From: Niastella sp.
GTDB taxonomy: Bacteria; Bacteroidota; Bacteroidia; Chitinophagales; Chitinophagaceae
Assembly: GCA_017744515.1 (NCBI GenBank)
Contig: JAGIBF010000053.1
Location: forward strand, 1-59,558
Length of the DNA stretch: 59,558 nucleotides
Direction of reading: 5' to 3'
The notes under the pieces were generated by a model. That model made no database searches. It was not told the DNA's origin and saw only the letters and a list, made by a program, of their open reading frames with translations. Positions within the stretch are counted from its first letter, which is position 1, and each line of letters opens with the position of its first letter. Below are positions 51,140 through 59,501 of the stretch, piece by piece. A program made the position numbers and the translations under genes.

Positions 51140-52528
51140 TCACTCTATCTTTTTCCATTCATAGCGTCCATTCTGCTCCACGATCAATCCCGTTACTTTT
51201 CCTGCACTGTCGCTGATAAACTCAACGAAAATCTCAGCCGGAACATCCATCACATAGAACCTGCGCTCGCTCAACGCATACATGCCGAACTCCATGCCAT
51301 CTACCATGTATAAAGTATGCCCCTTCCTTTTAATGGCGATGGTCTTTTTCCCTGATACAGTCTGGTATTTCCCGGTATAAGTATCCAACACAGCATCGGG
51401 AACGGCTACAGCTTTTGGAAAAAGATTGCCTAATACAGTTCTGGGCACTTGCGAAAAAAGCCGGAAGCGCTTGTCACTAAAGTCTGTCCTGTCCTCTCCC
51501 GACTTTACATTGGTAAGCATAGCGACAAACACATCTTCCTTCGGGAAATAACTTTCCAGGGAAATGAATCCACTCACCTGCCCTTCATGCTTTATACAAA
51601 GCGTGCCATGCATATTGCCTACATTCCAGCCATAGCCGTAATTGGTAACCGTTCCGTTTTGTAATTTATAAGCCGTGAAAGCTTTTTCCAGCGTTTCCTT
51701 TTTGACGAGCTTACCAGCCAGCAACGCCTGATTCCAGGCATACAGATCATCCACATTACTCAGCAGGTCGCCACAGGCATAGCCAAGAGAGAGCGTTTGA
51801 TAGTACGTATTCTGATAAAATCCTTTGTCGCGCGTGTATCCATTTACCCGGCCGGGAACGATCGTCATTTCATTGGCATAAAACGTATGTTTCAATCCCG
51901 CTTTATCCAGCACCTCCTTTTGAATATAATCATGGTATTTCTGGCCGCTTACCTTTTCGATGATATAACCCAGTAGTGTATAGCCAGAATTGGTGTACCC
52001 AAAGCGGGTGCCCGGCGCAAAACTCAATGGAGCGGTTTTGAAATGATTGATGATGAAGGAAAGCGTAACATCATGCCGCTCGATATACGGGTCCGGGTGA
52101 TCGATGGCCATATAATCCGGAATGCCTGATGTATGCGTAAGCAGGTGTTCGATGGTGATGGTATGACCCTTGGCAGGAAAATCGGGAACGTATTGCTGCA
52201 CACTGTCGGATAGCTTCAGTTTACCCTGCTCTGCCAGCTGCAGGATGGCAATGGCAGTAAACTGTTTGGTAATGGAACCGATCCTGAAAATCATATCCGG
52301 CTTCAGCGGAACGCCCTGTTCCAGGTTGGCACTTCCAAAAGCTTTGCGGTAAACGACTTTTCCTTTGCGGACAGCCAACACCACCATACCCGGCTCCGCA
52401 GGTTTAAAGTTGGCATTGAGCAAGCTGTCGAGGGATGTTGAGAGGGCGCGGTCTGTAGGCGCCTGGGCCATAATTTCTGCAGCAAAAAGCATGACGATCG
52501 ATAACAACACAGTAAACATCCATTTCAT
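51140..52528 (-). CDS. secreted serine hydrolase, class C beta-lactamase/PBP-like
   Basis: A 462-residue protein with a signal peptide (MKWMFTVLLSIVMLFAAEIMA). The Beta-lactamase (S12) domain has SxxK in IGSITKQF, YxN in FGYTNSGYTLLG, and a GYGWNVG region; a C-terminal lipocalin-like domain (about 365-462) follows (YTGKYQTVSGKKTIAIKRKG). Such proteins are esterases, D-aminopeptidases or D,D-peptidases more often than antibiotic resistance enzymes. The start is placed at the ATG at 52528, where the signal peptide begins; the frame is open 24 codons further without signal character. Confidence 0.92.
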   Translation of the reverse strand: MKWMFTVLLSIVMLFAAEIMAQAPTDRALSTSLDSLLNANFKPAEPGMVVLAVRKGKVVYRKAFGSANLEQGVPLKPDMIFRIGSITKQFTAIAILQLAEQGKLKLSDSVQQYVPDFPAKGHTITIEHLLTHTSGIPDYMAIDHPDPYIERHDVTLSFIINHFKTAPLSFAPGTRFGYTNSGYTLLGYIIEKVSGQKYHDYIQKEVLDKAGLKHTFYANEMTIVPGRVNGYTRDKGFYQNTYYQTLSLGYACGDLLSNVDDLYAWNQALLAGKLVKKETLEKAFTAYKLQNGTVTNYGYGWNVGNMHGTLCIKHEGQVSGFISLESYFPKEDVFVAMLTNVKSGEDRTDFSDKRFRLFSQVPRTVLGNLFPKAVAVPDAVLDTYTGKYQTVSGKKTIAIKRKGHTLYMVDGMEFGMYALSERRFYVMDVPAEIFVEFISDSAGKVTGLIVEQNGRYEWKKIE

Positions 52529-52561
52529 ATACAGGTATTTTAAATTTAATGCAGATGGAGG

Positions 52562-52743
52562 TCCGCCTGCGCGAAAGCTTCGGCGGATGACACAAAACAC
52601 CTGTAAAAGAGGCTGTTCACCTATTCAAATCCGGATTTGAGTGTTAAGGAAAGCAGAAATGTCGGGTTACTTTGCTGTCACCCTGCCTGTCCCGCTCTGC
52701 GGGAAGCTCGTCGAAGGGTGGGTCGCCCTCCAAGGGCGGCTCA
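52562..52743. repeat. cluster of dispersed intergenic repeats
   Basis: Three hairpin-forming units between the serine hydrolase and AraC-type genes: TCCGCC/GGCGGA (52562-52587); a unit starting TGTCACCCTG and ending TCGTCGAAGGGT, interrupted by the inverted 17-mer TGTCCCGCTCTGCGGGA (52676-52720); and CGCCCT/AGGGCG (52724-52738). The 17-mer is the reverse complement of the one at 39103-39119. The split unit reads as the widespread CCCTTCGACGAGCTCAGGGTGACA-type repeat with an insertion. Confidence 0.6.
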
Positions 52744-52810
52744 CCCTCAGCGAAAAGCAGTCAAAACATTGCCTTTCTTTCTGACTTCCAGACTTGCGGA
52801 CTTTCGGACT

Positions 52811-53974
52811 CTAAAGCGGCTTTTCCAATGCCGCCTTCCTGTATTCAGTGGGCGACATGCCGGTAGCCTGTTTAAAAGCACGCTGGAAGGTAGCCTGCGA
52901 ATTGAAGCCGCAATCGAAGGCGATGCCGGTAATAGTCAGGTGCTGCAGGTCGGCTTCCAGCACCCGCTTCTTGAATTCAGTGATCCGGTACTGATTTACG
53001 AATTCATTAAAAGAAGTATGCAAATGTTGATTGAGCACAGCCGAGATGGTTTTGGGGGCTATACCAGTATGCTGTGAAAGAACAGTGAGGTTAAGCAAAG
53101 GATCGAGGTATAGCCGCTCCTCCTCCATCGCCTTTTTCAGCACAGGGACAGTTTGCTCCACCGTATCGGCTGGTAGCGCAACAGCAGGTGTCGCGGTTTT
53201 GCGGATGGCTACCGGCACGTTGTAAGTAACCAGCAGCGCTTTAACACCCAGCCAGTAAATCAGCACAGCAAGCGGCACATAGATCGGGTACCAGTCCAGC
53301 TGCTGAAGCAGCCGGTTGCTGAAACGTGGAATAACATACGGAATTAAATAAATCAACCATATTACCTGTAGCGCCAGAAACACCCGTACAAACTGGCGTA
53401 GCCAGCGCAAAGTGATGGTATTTTCTGTTTCTACTCCGTCATTTGATGATACCTGAGCAGGAAATTTGGCGAGATAACGGGCAGAGAGCCACAGGTAAAT
53501 GGTAAGCGACAACCAGCGCGGAATATCTACATACATAAAATACACATCCCTGTAATAGCCCAGCGGAATAGCCTTGTTAACAAGCCCGAGCACAATACCT
53601 ACTACATATATTATAGTAACGATGTGCGGAAGTACATCGAGCAGCACCGTATAAAAGTGTTTCCTGTATGGCTTCAAACGAAAATCGGGTTCAAGACTCG
53701 CGCGTATATAAAAATATAACAACGGCCCCAGCGGCATAATGAGCTCACGGGGCACAAAAGCATCGATAAAACCACCCAGCGTAGAATGGTACAATATTGA
53801 CTCCTGGTAAAGCCTCAGATTGATGCAGGCAAGCGAGAAAAACCAAAGCATAAAAGCCAGTATTTTATTGGCCTTTTTGTGGCGCTTATTCCAGAAAAGC
53901 AACGCACCTGCTATCAGCCCCTGAACCGCTCCCAGTGCTATAATTGTCTTTAATACACTTGTTATTGACAGCAT
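52811..53974 (-). CDS. membrane-bound AraC-family transcriptional regulator
   Basis: A 387-residue protein. The first 240 residues carry about seven TM helices (starting TSVLKTIIALGAVQGLIAGALLF), and the C-terminal 100 residues are an AraC HTH domain (LTVLSQHTGIAPKTISAVLNQH and the second HTH ending GFNSQATFQRAFKQATGMSP). This architecture is common in Bacteroidota, where the regulator senses a membrane or periplasmic signal and binds DNA from the membrane. It is divergent from the GH127 gene, the likely target. Confidence 0.93.
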   Translation of the reverse strand: MLSITSVLKTIIALGAVQGLIAGALLFWNKRHKKANKILAFMLWFFSLACINLRLYQESILYHSTLGGFIDAFVPRELIMPLGPLLYFYIRASLEPDFRLKPYRKHFYTVLLDVLPHIVTIIYVVGIVLGLVNKAIPLGYYRDVYFMYVDIPRWLSLTIYLWLSARYLAKFPAQVSSNDGVETENTITLRWLRQFVRVFLALQVIWLIYLIPYVIPRFSNRLLQQLDWYPIYVPLAVLIYWLGVKALLVTYNVPVAIRKTATPAVALPADTVEQTVPVLKKAMEEERLYLDPLLNLTVLSQHTGIAPKTISAVLNQHLHTSFNEFVNQYRITEFKKRVLEADLQHLTITGIAFDCGFNSQATFQRAFKQATGMSPTEYRKAALEKPL

Positions 53975-54043
53975 ATTTTAAGAAGGGTTAATAAACACCC
54001 TGCATTGGTTAATATTTGAGTATTTCAATCGTTTGCACCTGTT

Positions 54044-54051
54044 TAAATTTG
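54044..54051 (+). promoter_or_regulatory. -7 promoter element for the GH127 gene
   Basis: TAAATTTG matches TAnnTTTG and ends 39 nt before the ATG at 54091. A TTTG at 54015-54018 is 25 bp upstream, slightly far for a -33 element. Confidence 0.45.
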
Positions 54052-54090
54052 AGTGTTGCCCGGATGGAGCAATATTAATCCAAATTGACC

Positions 54091-56862
54091 ATGCAAATAA
54101 AACGATCTGTACGTAACAGTACACTTGCTGCAATGCTTGCTATGACCGCTGCACCGGCGGCCATGAGCCAATCGCCCGGAAGCAAACCCAACCTGGCCAT
54201 TGTTGCTACCCCCACGGTTGCCAACCGGTTTGGCGGCAACCTCGATGCCCTCAATGACGGACAAACGCCTACGCCAAGAGGCAATCAGCGTGGCGGCGGC
54301 GGTGCCAACAGGCCCATGCCTCCCCGTTCACAATACTGGGTACAGTACGAATGGGCCCAACCCGTAAGCACCAAAGAAGTAGCCCTTTTCTGGTGGAACT
54401 TCAACGACGGTATCCGCCTGCCCATGGCTTATCGTGTATCTTACTGGGATGGCAGCCAGTTCGTACCTGTAAAAAATGCTGCAGGATTTGGACTCGCCAA
54501 TAACCAGTACAACAGTACCACTTTTGATGAGATCAAAACAACCAAGCTGCGCCTGGAGCTGGACTCTGCCGACAGAGGCCTGGCAACACTCGCAGAATGG
54601 GCTGTATATAAAACCGAGAACTCTCCCTCTCCTGCCCCGCTGGTAATTGCCGGTATCGATCGTGATGTGATGGTAGGTGGCAAAAGTTACCTCGCCGCTA
54701 CGATCAAATCCGTTACCCCCATCAGCAACGCTGCATGGACAAAGGTTTCCGGTCCCGGTACTATTACCTTCAGCAGTGCTTCCGATAAGAACGCTACTGC
54801 ACAATTCTCAGCTCCTGGCAACTATGTACTCAAGCTGAGTGCCACCGAAGGCAAGAACACGGCCACTTCCACGCTGAACGTAAAGGTACACACCCCTCCC
54901 AAATCGAAACGCCTCGATGTAGTATACACCAAGCGCTACAAGATCGACAGCAAGCTCTGGAGCGACCGCGCCAAAGCAATGATCACCAACTGGATCCCCT
55001 TCTGTATCGATCAGAATGAGCGTACTGATATCAAAGAAGGTTCAGGTGGTCTCGACAACTTCATAGAAGCAGCTAAGGCTATCAAGGGCTTGCCCCACGA
55101 GCGCCATAAAGGATACGTATTTTCCAACGCGTGGGTACACCAGACAGTAGAGTCCATGTGTATTGCCCTGATGGTGGACCCGCAAGGCGATCAGGAAATA
55201 ATTGCTGCACAGGAGAAGATGAAGAAGAAACTCGATGAGTGGATTCCCATCATCCTATCAGCGCAGGAGCCCGATGGCTACCTGCAAACAGCCTACACGC
55301 TGCGTGATAGCAGCCGCTGGACATCAAGGTGGAATCCACGCAACCGTGGCGACCACGAAGGATATGTGGCAGGCTACTTCATCGAAAGCGCCATCAATCA
55401 CTACACACTCACGGAAGGCAAGGACAAAAGATTATACGATGCCGCCAAGAAGCTGGCCGATTGCTGGGTAGCCAACATTGGCCCCGGTAAAAAAGAATGG
55501 TATGATGGTCACCAGGAAATGGAACAGGCGCTGGTACGCTTTGGCCGTTTCGTAAATGACATGGAAGGCAAAGGCAGCCATGGCGACAGCTATATCAACC
55601 TCGCCAAGTTCCTGCTCGACAGCCGCAAAGACGGCAGCGAATACGACCAAAGCCATGTACCTGTGCAACAGCAATACGAAGCAGTAGGCCATGCCGTACG
55701 CGCTACCTACAACTATTCTGCCATGGCAGATGTAGCGGCAGAAACAGGTGATATAGATTATCAAAGCGCCGTAATGAGCCTGTGGAATAACATGATCAAC
55801 AAGAAGTATTACCTCACCGGCGGTATAGGCAGCGGTGAAACTTCTGAAGGCTTCGGTGGCAACTACTCCCTGCGCAACAATGCGTATTGCGAGTCCTGCT
55901 CCAGCGCCGGCCTCATCTTCTTCCAGTACAAGATGAATCTCGCTTACCACGACGCCAAGTACGCCGACCTGTACGAAGAAACGATGTACAATGCCCTGCT
56001 GGGTTCTATCGACCTCGAAGGAAAGAACTTCTATTATACCAATGCGCTGTCATCAGCACAGGGCCGTTATCAGTGGCACGTGTGCCCCTGCTGCGTGGGC
56101 AACATTCCCCGTACCCTGCTGATGATCCCTACCTGGACATACGTAACCGGTGCAGACGGCCTGTATGTAAACATGTATGTGGGCAGCACCATCAAGGTGG
56201 AGCGCGTAGTAGGCACTGATGTGGAAATGGTACAAAAAACAGATTATCCCTGGAATGGTGATGTAGCCATCACGGTAAATCCCAAAGAATCTAAAACATT
56301 CACGGTGTATGTGCGCGTACCTAACCGCACTACCAGCGAGCTGTACAAACCAGTACCAGCAGTAAGCGGCCTGAAATCACTGACTGTAAACGGCAAGGCA
56401 GTACCCATCAAGATCGAGAATGGATATGTAGCCATCCGCCGTGCGTGGAAAAAAGGCGATAAGATCAACCTCGTATTGCCTATGCAAATCCAAAAGGTAA
56501 CAGCTGATGAAAGGATCGAAGCCGACAGAGGCCGTGTAGCACTCCGCTACGGACCATTGATCTACAACGTAGAGCAGGCCGACAACGGTGGCGACATCAA
56601 CAAGTCGATCGGAAAAGGACCTTTGACCATGGAATGGAAACCAGAATTCCTGAATGGTGTAATGACCATCAAAGGCACATGGAGCGATGGCACACCGCTG
56701 ATAGCTGTTCCCAACTATGCACGCCTGAACAGGGTGCCCACAACGCCATTACCGGCAGTTGGCGGACAGTCTGTACCTACCCGCCCCAACGAGCCACCAC
56801 AGGCACGTATGGACCGCGTAGCAGCTTCCGCAGTATGGATCAAGGAAGAAGGCAAGCAGTAA
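54091..56862 (+). CDS. secreted GH127 beta-L-arabinofuranosidase-like protein
   Basis: A 923-residue protein with a signal peptide ending near AAPAAMSQ. An N-terminal beta-sandwich (about 25-170; TVANRFGGNLDALNDGQTP, similar to discoidin-type domains) and an Ig-like segment (about 170-270) precede the GH127 (alpha/alpha)6 catalytic domain (about 275-900). Compared with HypBA1, the acid/base Glu is probably Glu586 (SEGF), and the zinc/nucleophile set is Glu601 and Cys603 (CESC), with Cys667 as nucleophile and Cys668 in CPCC. Family members release L-arabinofuranose through a cysteine glycosyl-enzyme. The start is the ATG at 54091. It is probably regulated by the divergent membrane AraC protein. 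Confidence 0.9.
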   Translation: MQIKRSVRNSTLAAMLAMTAAPAAMSQSPGSKPNLAIVATPTVANRFGGNLDALNDGQTPTPRGNQRGGGGANRPMPPRSQYWVQYEWAQPVSTKEVALFWWNFNDGIRLPMAYRVSYWDGSQFVPVKNAAGFGLANNQYNSTTFDEIKTTKLRLELDSADRGLATLAEWAVYKTENSPSPAPLVIAGIDRDVMVGGKSYLAATIKSVTPISNAAWTKVSGPGTITFSSASDKNATAQFSAPGNYVLKLSATEGKNTATSTLNVKVHTPPKSKRLDVVYTKRYKIDSKLWSDRAKAMITNWIPFCIDQNERTDIKEGSGGLDNFIEAAKAIKGLPHERHKGYVFSNAWVHQTVESMCIALMVDPQGDQEIIAAQEKMKKKLDEWIPIILSAQEPDGYLQTAYTLRDSSRWTSRWNPRNRGDHEGYVAGYFIESAINHYTLTEGKDKRLYDAAKKLADCWVANIGPGKKEWYDGHQEMEQALVRFGRFVNDMEGKGSHGDSYINLAKFLLDSRKDGSEYDQSHVPVQQQYEAVGHAVRATYNYSAMADVAAETGDIDYQSAVMSLWNNMINKKYYLTGGIGSGETSEGFGGNYSLRNNAYCESCSSAGLIFFQYKMNLAYHDAKYADLYEETMYNALLGSIDLEGKNFYYTNALSSAQGRYQWHVCPCCVGNIPRTLLMIPTWTYVTGADGLYVNMYVGSTIKVERVVGTDVEMVQKTDYPWNGDVAITVNPKESKTFTVYVRVPNRTTSELYKPVPAVSGLKSLTVNGKAVPIKIENGYVAIRRAWKKGDKINLVLPMQIQKVTADERIEADRGRVALRYGPLIYNVEQADNGGDINKSIGKGPLTMEWKPEFLNGVMTIKGTWSDGTPLIAVPNYARLNRVPTTPLPAVGGQSVPTRPNEPPQARMDRVAASAVWIKEEGKQ

Positions 56863-56917
56863 GCCAATCAAATTAGTCTCTTAGCAGTTAGTTAGTTAAT
56901 AGGATCATCTCCATGTT

Positions 56918-56953
56918 AAAAGGGCATCCACTGAAAAGTGAGATGCCCTTTTT
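56918..56953 (+). terminator. intrinsic terminator after the GH127 gene
   Basis: Stem AAGGGCATC plus inner CACT pairs with AGTG and GATGCCCTT, followed by TTT. Confidence 0.8.
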
Positions 56954-56973
56954 GATTTTGAATGAGGTAAATG

Positions 56974-57010
56974 AAACAGGTGGTCCTTTTCGTAAGCACC
57001 ACCTGTTTTT
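56974..57010. terminator. second hairpin, terminator of the ASCH gene
   Basis: Perfect 11-bp arms AAACAGGTGGT / ACCACCTGTTT with a 13-base loop. The T-run is on the plus strand; the reverse strand has TTTCATTT. It lies 24 nt beyond the ASCH stop. Confidence 0.65.
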
Positions 57011-57033
57011 ATTATTGAATTATGTATTTATTT

Positions 57034-57408
57034 CTAAGCTTGAAAATAGGCAAAGGACTGCGGAGGAACCAAATTAAAATCCGCTTTCAGGTCTTTGGGC
57101 TTTTTATATTTCTTTACTGTTTTGATTTGAATAGCGTATCCGGCTTTCCTGTCTTCAAAATATTGATAGAAGTAATCCTTTGTAATGCCAGAAAAATCCT
57201 CTGTCATGCCCCAGAGGGTATCTATATCATGATTGATGATCCTCTCGATCTCAAACTCGCCTATTACCTTTTGAACCGGCGAAGAGGCATACACAATAAC
57301 TGTCTTTATATGTTCATTTTTAAAAATGGCCTTTCTGAATTCAAACTTTTTGGAACCATCAAATATTTTGTTGGCAAATTCCGGTTTTATCGACAATACA
57401 ACTTTCAT
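57034..57408 (-). CDS. ASCH-domain protein
   Basis: A 124-residue protein formed by one ASCH (PUA-like) domain: the start MKVVLSIKPEFANKIFDG, then SKKFEFRK, match the family's conserved first helix and strand, and GEFEIERI is the middle strand. ASCH domains bind RNA or modified bases; the E. coli member YqfB hydrolyses N4-acetylcytidine, but whether this protein keeps that site is not certain. The start is placed at 57408; the frame runs 14 codons further. It lies 99 nt after the PIN-GNAT-PUA gene on the same strand and probably belongs to the same unit. Confidence 0.88.
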   Translation of the reverse strand: MKVVLSIKPEFANKIFDGSKKFEFRKAIFKNEHIKTVIVYASSPVQKVIGEFEIERIINHDIDTLWGMTEDFSGITKDYFYQYFEDRKAGYAIQIKTVKKYKKPKDLKADFNLVPPQSFAYFQA

Positions 57409-57507
57409 GCGATTCGAATAATAGTTACTATTTACATGATCTCCCATCAAAATTAAAGCGTATTACAACATTCACCAATTCTTATATTCATGCCCCTGAA
57501 GGCGTAT

Positions 57508-59007
57508 CTATTTCCCCCTTGAGTAATTGGCTATTTTCATAAAGTCATCTCTTGATATTTCTCTGAATCCACGGGGCATATCGTTCACATCTGGAATAAT
57601 CTTGTTTTCATTCAACCACTTTAAATTAGGTCTTTTCCGGAAAGAATACGCGTAAATGAAATTAACAATAAACGGTCTGCTTCTTTCATTATAATTCCAA
57701 TGCTTCTTCAGCTCATCATCAGTAAACACACTTCGCTTTCTGCATGCCTGAATAAATGCAGCTTCAGAAAGTATGCCATCAATTACCGATTCTACAATAC
57801 CGTATGTAGTAACGACTCCGCGATGGATTCCACCCGTTCTGTAAAATACAATAATATCCCCTGCCTGCATGTTACGAACATGAGATCGCGATATGTATAC
57901 TTTACTCAACGCATTCCGGTGAGGTTCGTTTTCCGTATAGTCCAGTGGAGATTCCGTTCTTAAGATTGAGTCAGGAAAAAGTTCAGTATGGTATTCCTCA
58001 TAAATAGGCACTATATAAGTACGTGCTTTTGCAGCAATAAAGGGAAATGTTTTCCTAGGCTGTGCAATATTAACTTCCCGGCCTCTACAAAAATCCTTCA
58101 CATATACCTTTTCTTCCCCATTTACAGTATTTTTTATGCCATGATACGTAAATCCCCATTCCTCCAGCAGGGCAATAAGCCTGGCTTGCTCAGGACGTTT
58201 ATCAAAGATGGTAACATAGACTTCATCTACTTTAAATTGCAGGGCATTGTCGAATACTATTTTCAGGAACCTTTCACCGATCCTAAACCCGTTACTGGCA
58301 ACTTTAAACGTTCCTATTTTCAGTCGTTTCTTTCGTTTAAAAGCGGGTTCAATGTCTGCATAGTTTTCATTTTCTTCTTCCACTTTTATGTAGAGGAAAG
58401 CAGCGATCACGTTGTTGTCGTAACATATATAAGCAACTTCATCCGCTTTTTTATTAAACCATTTATCAAACCCGGCATAATCGTCCCGGAAACTGTCGAA
58501 AAATAGGTTTTGAAGATCAACTTTTGCAAAATCGACCTTCTTAACGGCCAATACTTTGTAATTAACAAGATCAGGATTTTCTGCTGTTACCTTTTCCAGG
58601 AACTGATCAATAGTGAACACCCGGCCTGAGATGTTCAGTAAAGCCGCTTTAATATGTATCTTTTTGTCTTCGGAAATCAGGACATCAACCCTATCACTAT
58701 ACACTTCATTTAATATAAGCGTATCATTGGCATCGTTGGGTGTGGTATCAACTTTCTTACTTACACTGGCCAGGGTTTCGCTGACTGGCGCAGGATTTTT
58801 TATCAGGTTATAACTACCAATTTTTATATTCATGGTTGCAACCGTCTTTACGTCTTTATTACGATTCAGTTCTTCTACGGTTGCAGGGTGTATGTATTTG
58901 GAATATTTAAGCTTATCAACCCAATTAAACAGCAGGCCAATATCCTGATTTATGACTTTTGTAGCTTCTCGATGAATAATTATATTGGTATCAAGCAGTA
59001 TTTTCAT
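57508..59007 (-). CDS. PIN-GNAT-PUA-like three-domain protein
   Basis: A 499-residue protein. Residues 1-135 are a PIN nuclease domain with the acidic set Asp6 (LLDTNIII), Glu45/46 (TVEELNRN), Asp92/95 (NDANDTLIL) and Asp114 (ISEDKKI). Residues about 190-310 look like a GNAT domain (ICYDNNVIAAFLYIKV; GFRIGERFLKIVFD as acetyl-CoA loop; ALLEEWGF). Residues about 350-495 resemble an EVE/ASCH-type PUA-like domain (VYISRSHVRNMQAGDIIVFY; GIVESV). I know of no function for this fusion. A ribonuclease head, an acetyltransferase and a modified-nucleotide reader suggest an RNA- or tRNA-targeting effector; that is inference. Confidence 0.82.
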   Translation of the reverse strand: MKILLDTNIIIHREATKVINQDIGLLFNWVDKLKYSKYIHPATVEELNRNKDVKTVATMNIKIGSYNLIKNPAPVSETLASVSKKVDTTPNDANDTLILNEVYSDRVDVLISEDKKIHIKAALLNISGRVFTIDQFLEKVTAENPDLVNYKVLAVKKVDFAKVDLQNLFFDSFRDDYAGFDKWFNKKADEVAYICYDNNVIAAFLYIKVEEENENYADIEPAFKRKKRLKIGTFKVASNGFRIGERFLKIVFDNALQFKVDEVYVTIFDKRPEQARLIALLEEWGFTYHGIKNTVNGEEKVYVKDFCRGREVNIAQPRKTFPFIAAKARTYIVPIYEEYHTELFPDSILRTESPLDYTENEPHRNALSKVYISRSHVRNMQAGDIIVFYRTGGIHRGVVTTYGIVESVIDGILSEAAFIQACRKRSVFTDDELKKHWNYNERSRPFIVNFIYAYSFRKRPNLKWLNENKIIPDVNDMPRGFREISRDDFMKIANYSRGK

Positions 59008-59035
59008 GGCTCGCAGGTTTAGTTTGGTTTAAATA

Positions 59036-59071
59036 AAAAACGGACTGTCCCTAAAAGGGATAGCCCGTTTT
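59036..59071 (-). terminator. terminator or attenuator ahead of the PIN-GNAT-PUA gene
   Basis: On the reverse strand AAAACGGGCTATCCC pairs with GGGACAGTCCGTTTT (two mismatches) around a TTTTA loop, followed by TTTTATTT. It lies after the XRE gene but downstream of a -7 element at 59082-59089, so it falls inside the leader of the PIN gene and could act as an attenuator. Confidence 0.6.
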
Positions 59072-59081
59072 GATCTTACGT

Positions 59082-59089
59082 CAAATATA
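59082..59089 (-). promoter_or_regulatory. -7 promoter element ahead of the PIN-GNAT-PUA gene
   Basis: TATATTTG on the reverse strand matches TAnnTTTG, just past the XRE stop. Transcription from it would run through the hairpin at 59036-59071 before the ATG at 59007. Confidence 0.45.
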
Positions 59090-59097
59090 GTTATTTT

Positions 59098-59451
59098 TTA
59101 TTTCTTTCGCTTAGGTGTAGCGGCTTTCTTAACCGCCTTGGCAGGTGCAATCTTTTTTTTGATAGGTAGTGAAGCCTTCCTCACAACCTTCTCCTCCACC
59201 CCATCTACCGGGAAGGCTTTTTCGGGTAGAAACTCACGGGGAGATATTCCAAAGTAATCAGCAAGGGCATTGATGTGACGAACATTATACTTACTTGGCT
59301 TAGTAGAACCTTCAACATCACCTATAAAAGAACGGGAAACGCCAACAATATCAGCAATATCTTGCTGACTCAGTTTTTTTTCAGCTCGCAGAGTTAAAAT
59401 ATAATCAATTATATACTGCTCTATCGGTGTTATTTGTTCTTGCTCATTCAT
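59098..59451 (-). CDS. XRE-family HTH regulator with Lys-rich tail
   Basis: A 117-residue protein. The Cro/CI-type HTH covers about residues 15-75 (LSQQDIADIVGVSRSFIGDVE is the recognition region, then INALADYFGISPREFL). The last 35 residues are rich in Lys, Ala and Pro (IKKKIAPAKAVKKAATPKRKK), a basic tail that may add non-specific DNA binding. It is upstream of the PIN-GNAT-PUA and ASCH genes on the same strand and may control them and itself through the palindrome at 59490-59501. Confidence 0.9.
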   Translation of the reverse strand: MNEQEQITPIEQYIIDYILTLRAEKKLSQQDIADIVGVSRSFIGDVEGSTKPSKYNVRHINALADYFGISPREFLPEKAFPVDGVEEKVVRKASLPIKKKIAPAKAVKKAATPKRKK

Positions 59452-59489
59452 TAATCACCTAAATAAAAGAAATAATAAAATACTATTGC

Positions 59490-59501
59490 CGCGTATACGC
59501 G
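59490..59501. promoter_or_regulatory. 12-bp palindrome upstream of the XRE gene
   Basis: CGCGTATACGCG, a perfect palindrome about 40 bp before the XRE start, flanked by AT-rich sequence (AATAATAAAATAC on the left, GTATTATTTTTT on the right). Position and symmetry fit an autoregulatory operator. Confidence 0.5.

Noticed and set aside
52637..53077. Plus-strand frame over the AraC gene end and intergenic repeats
   Set aside because: Its first half is repeat DNA and its second half is antisense to a clear AraC HTH domain.
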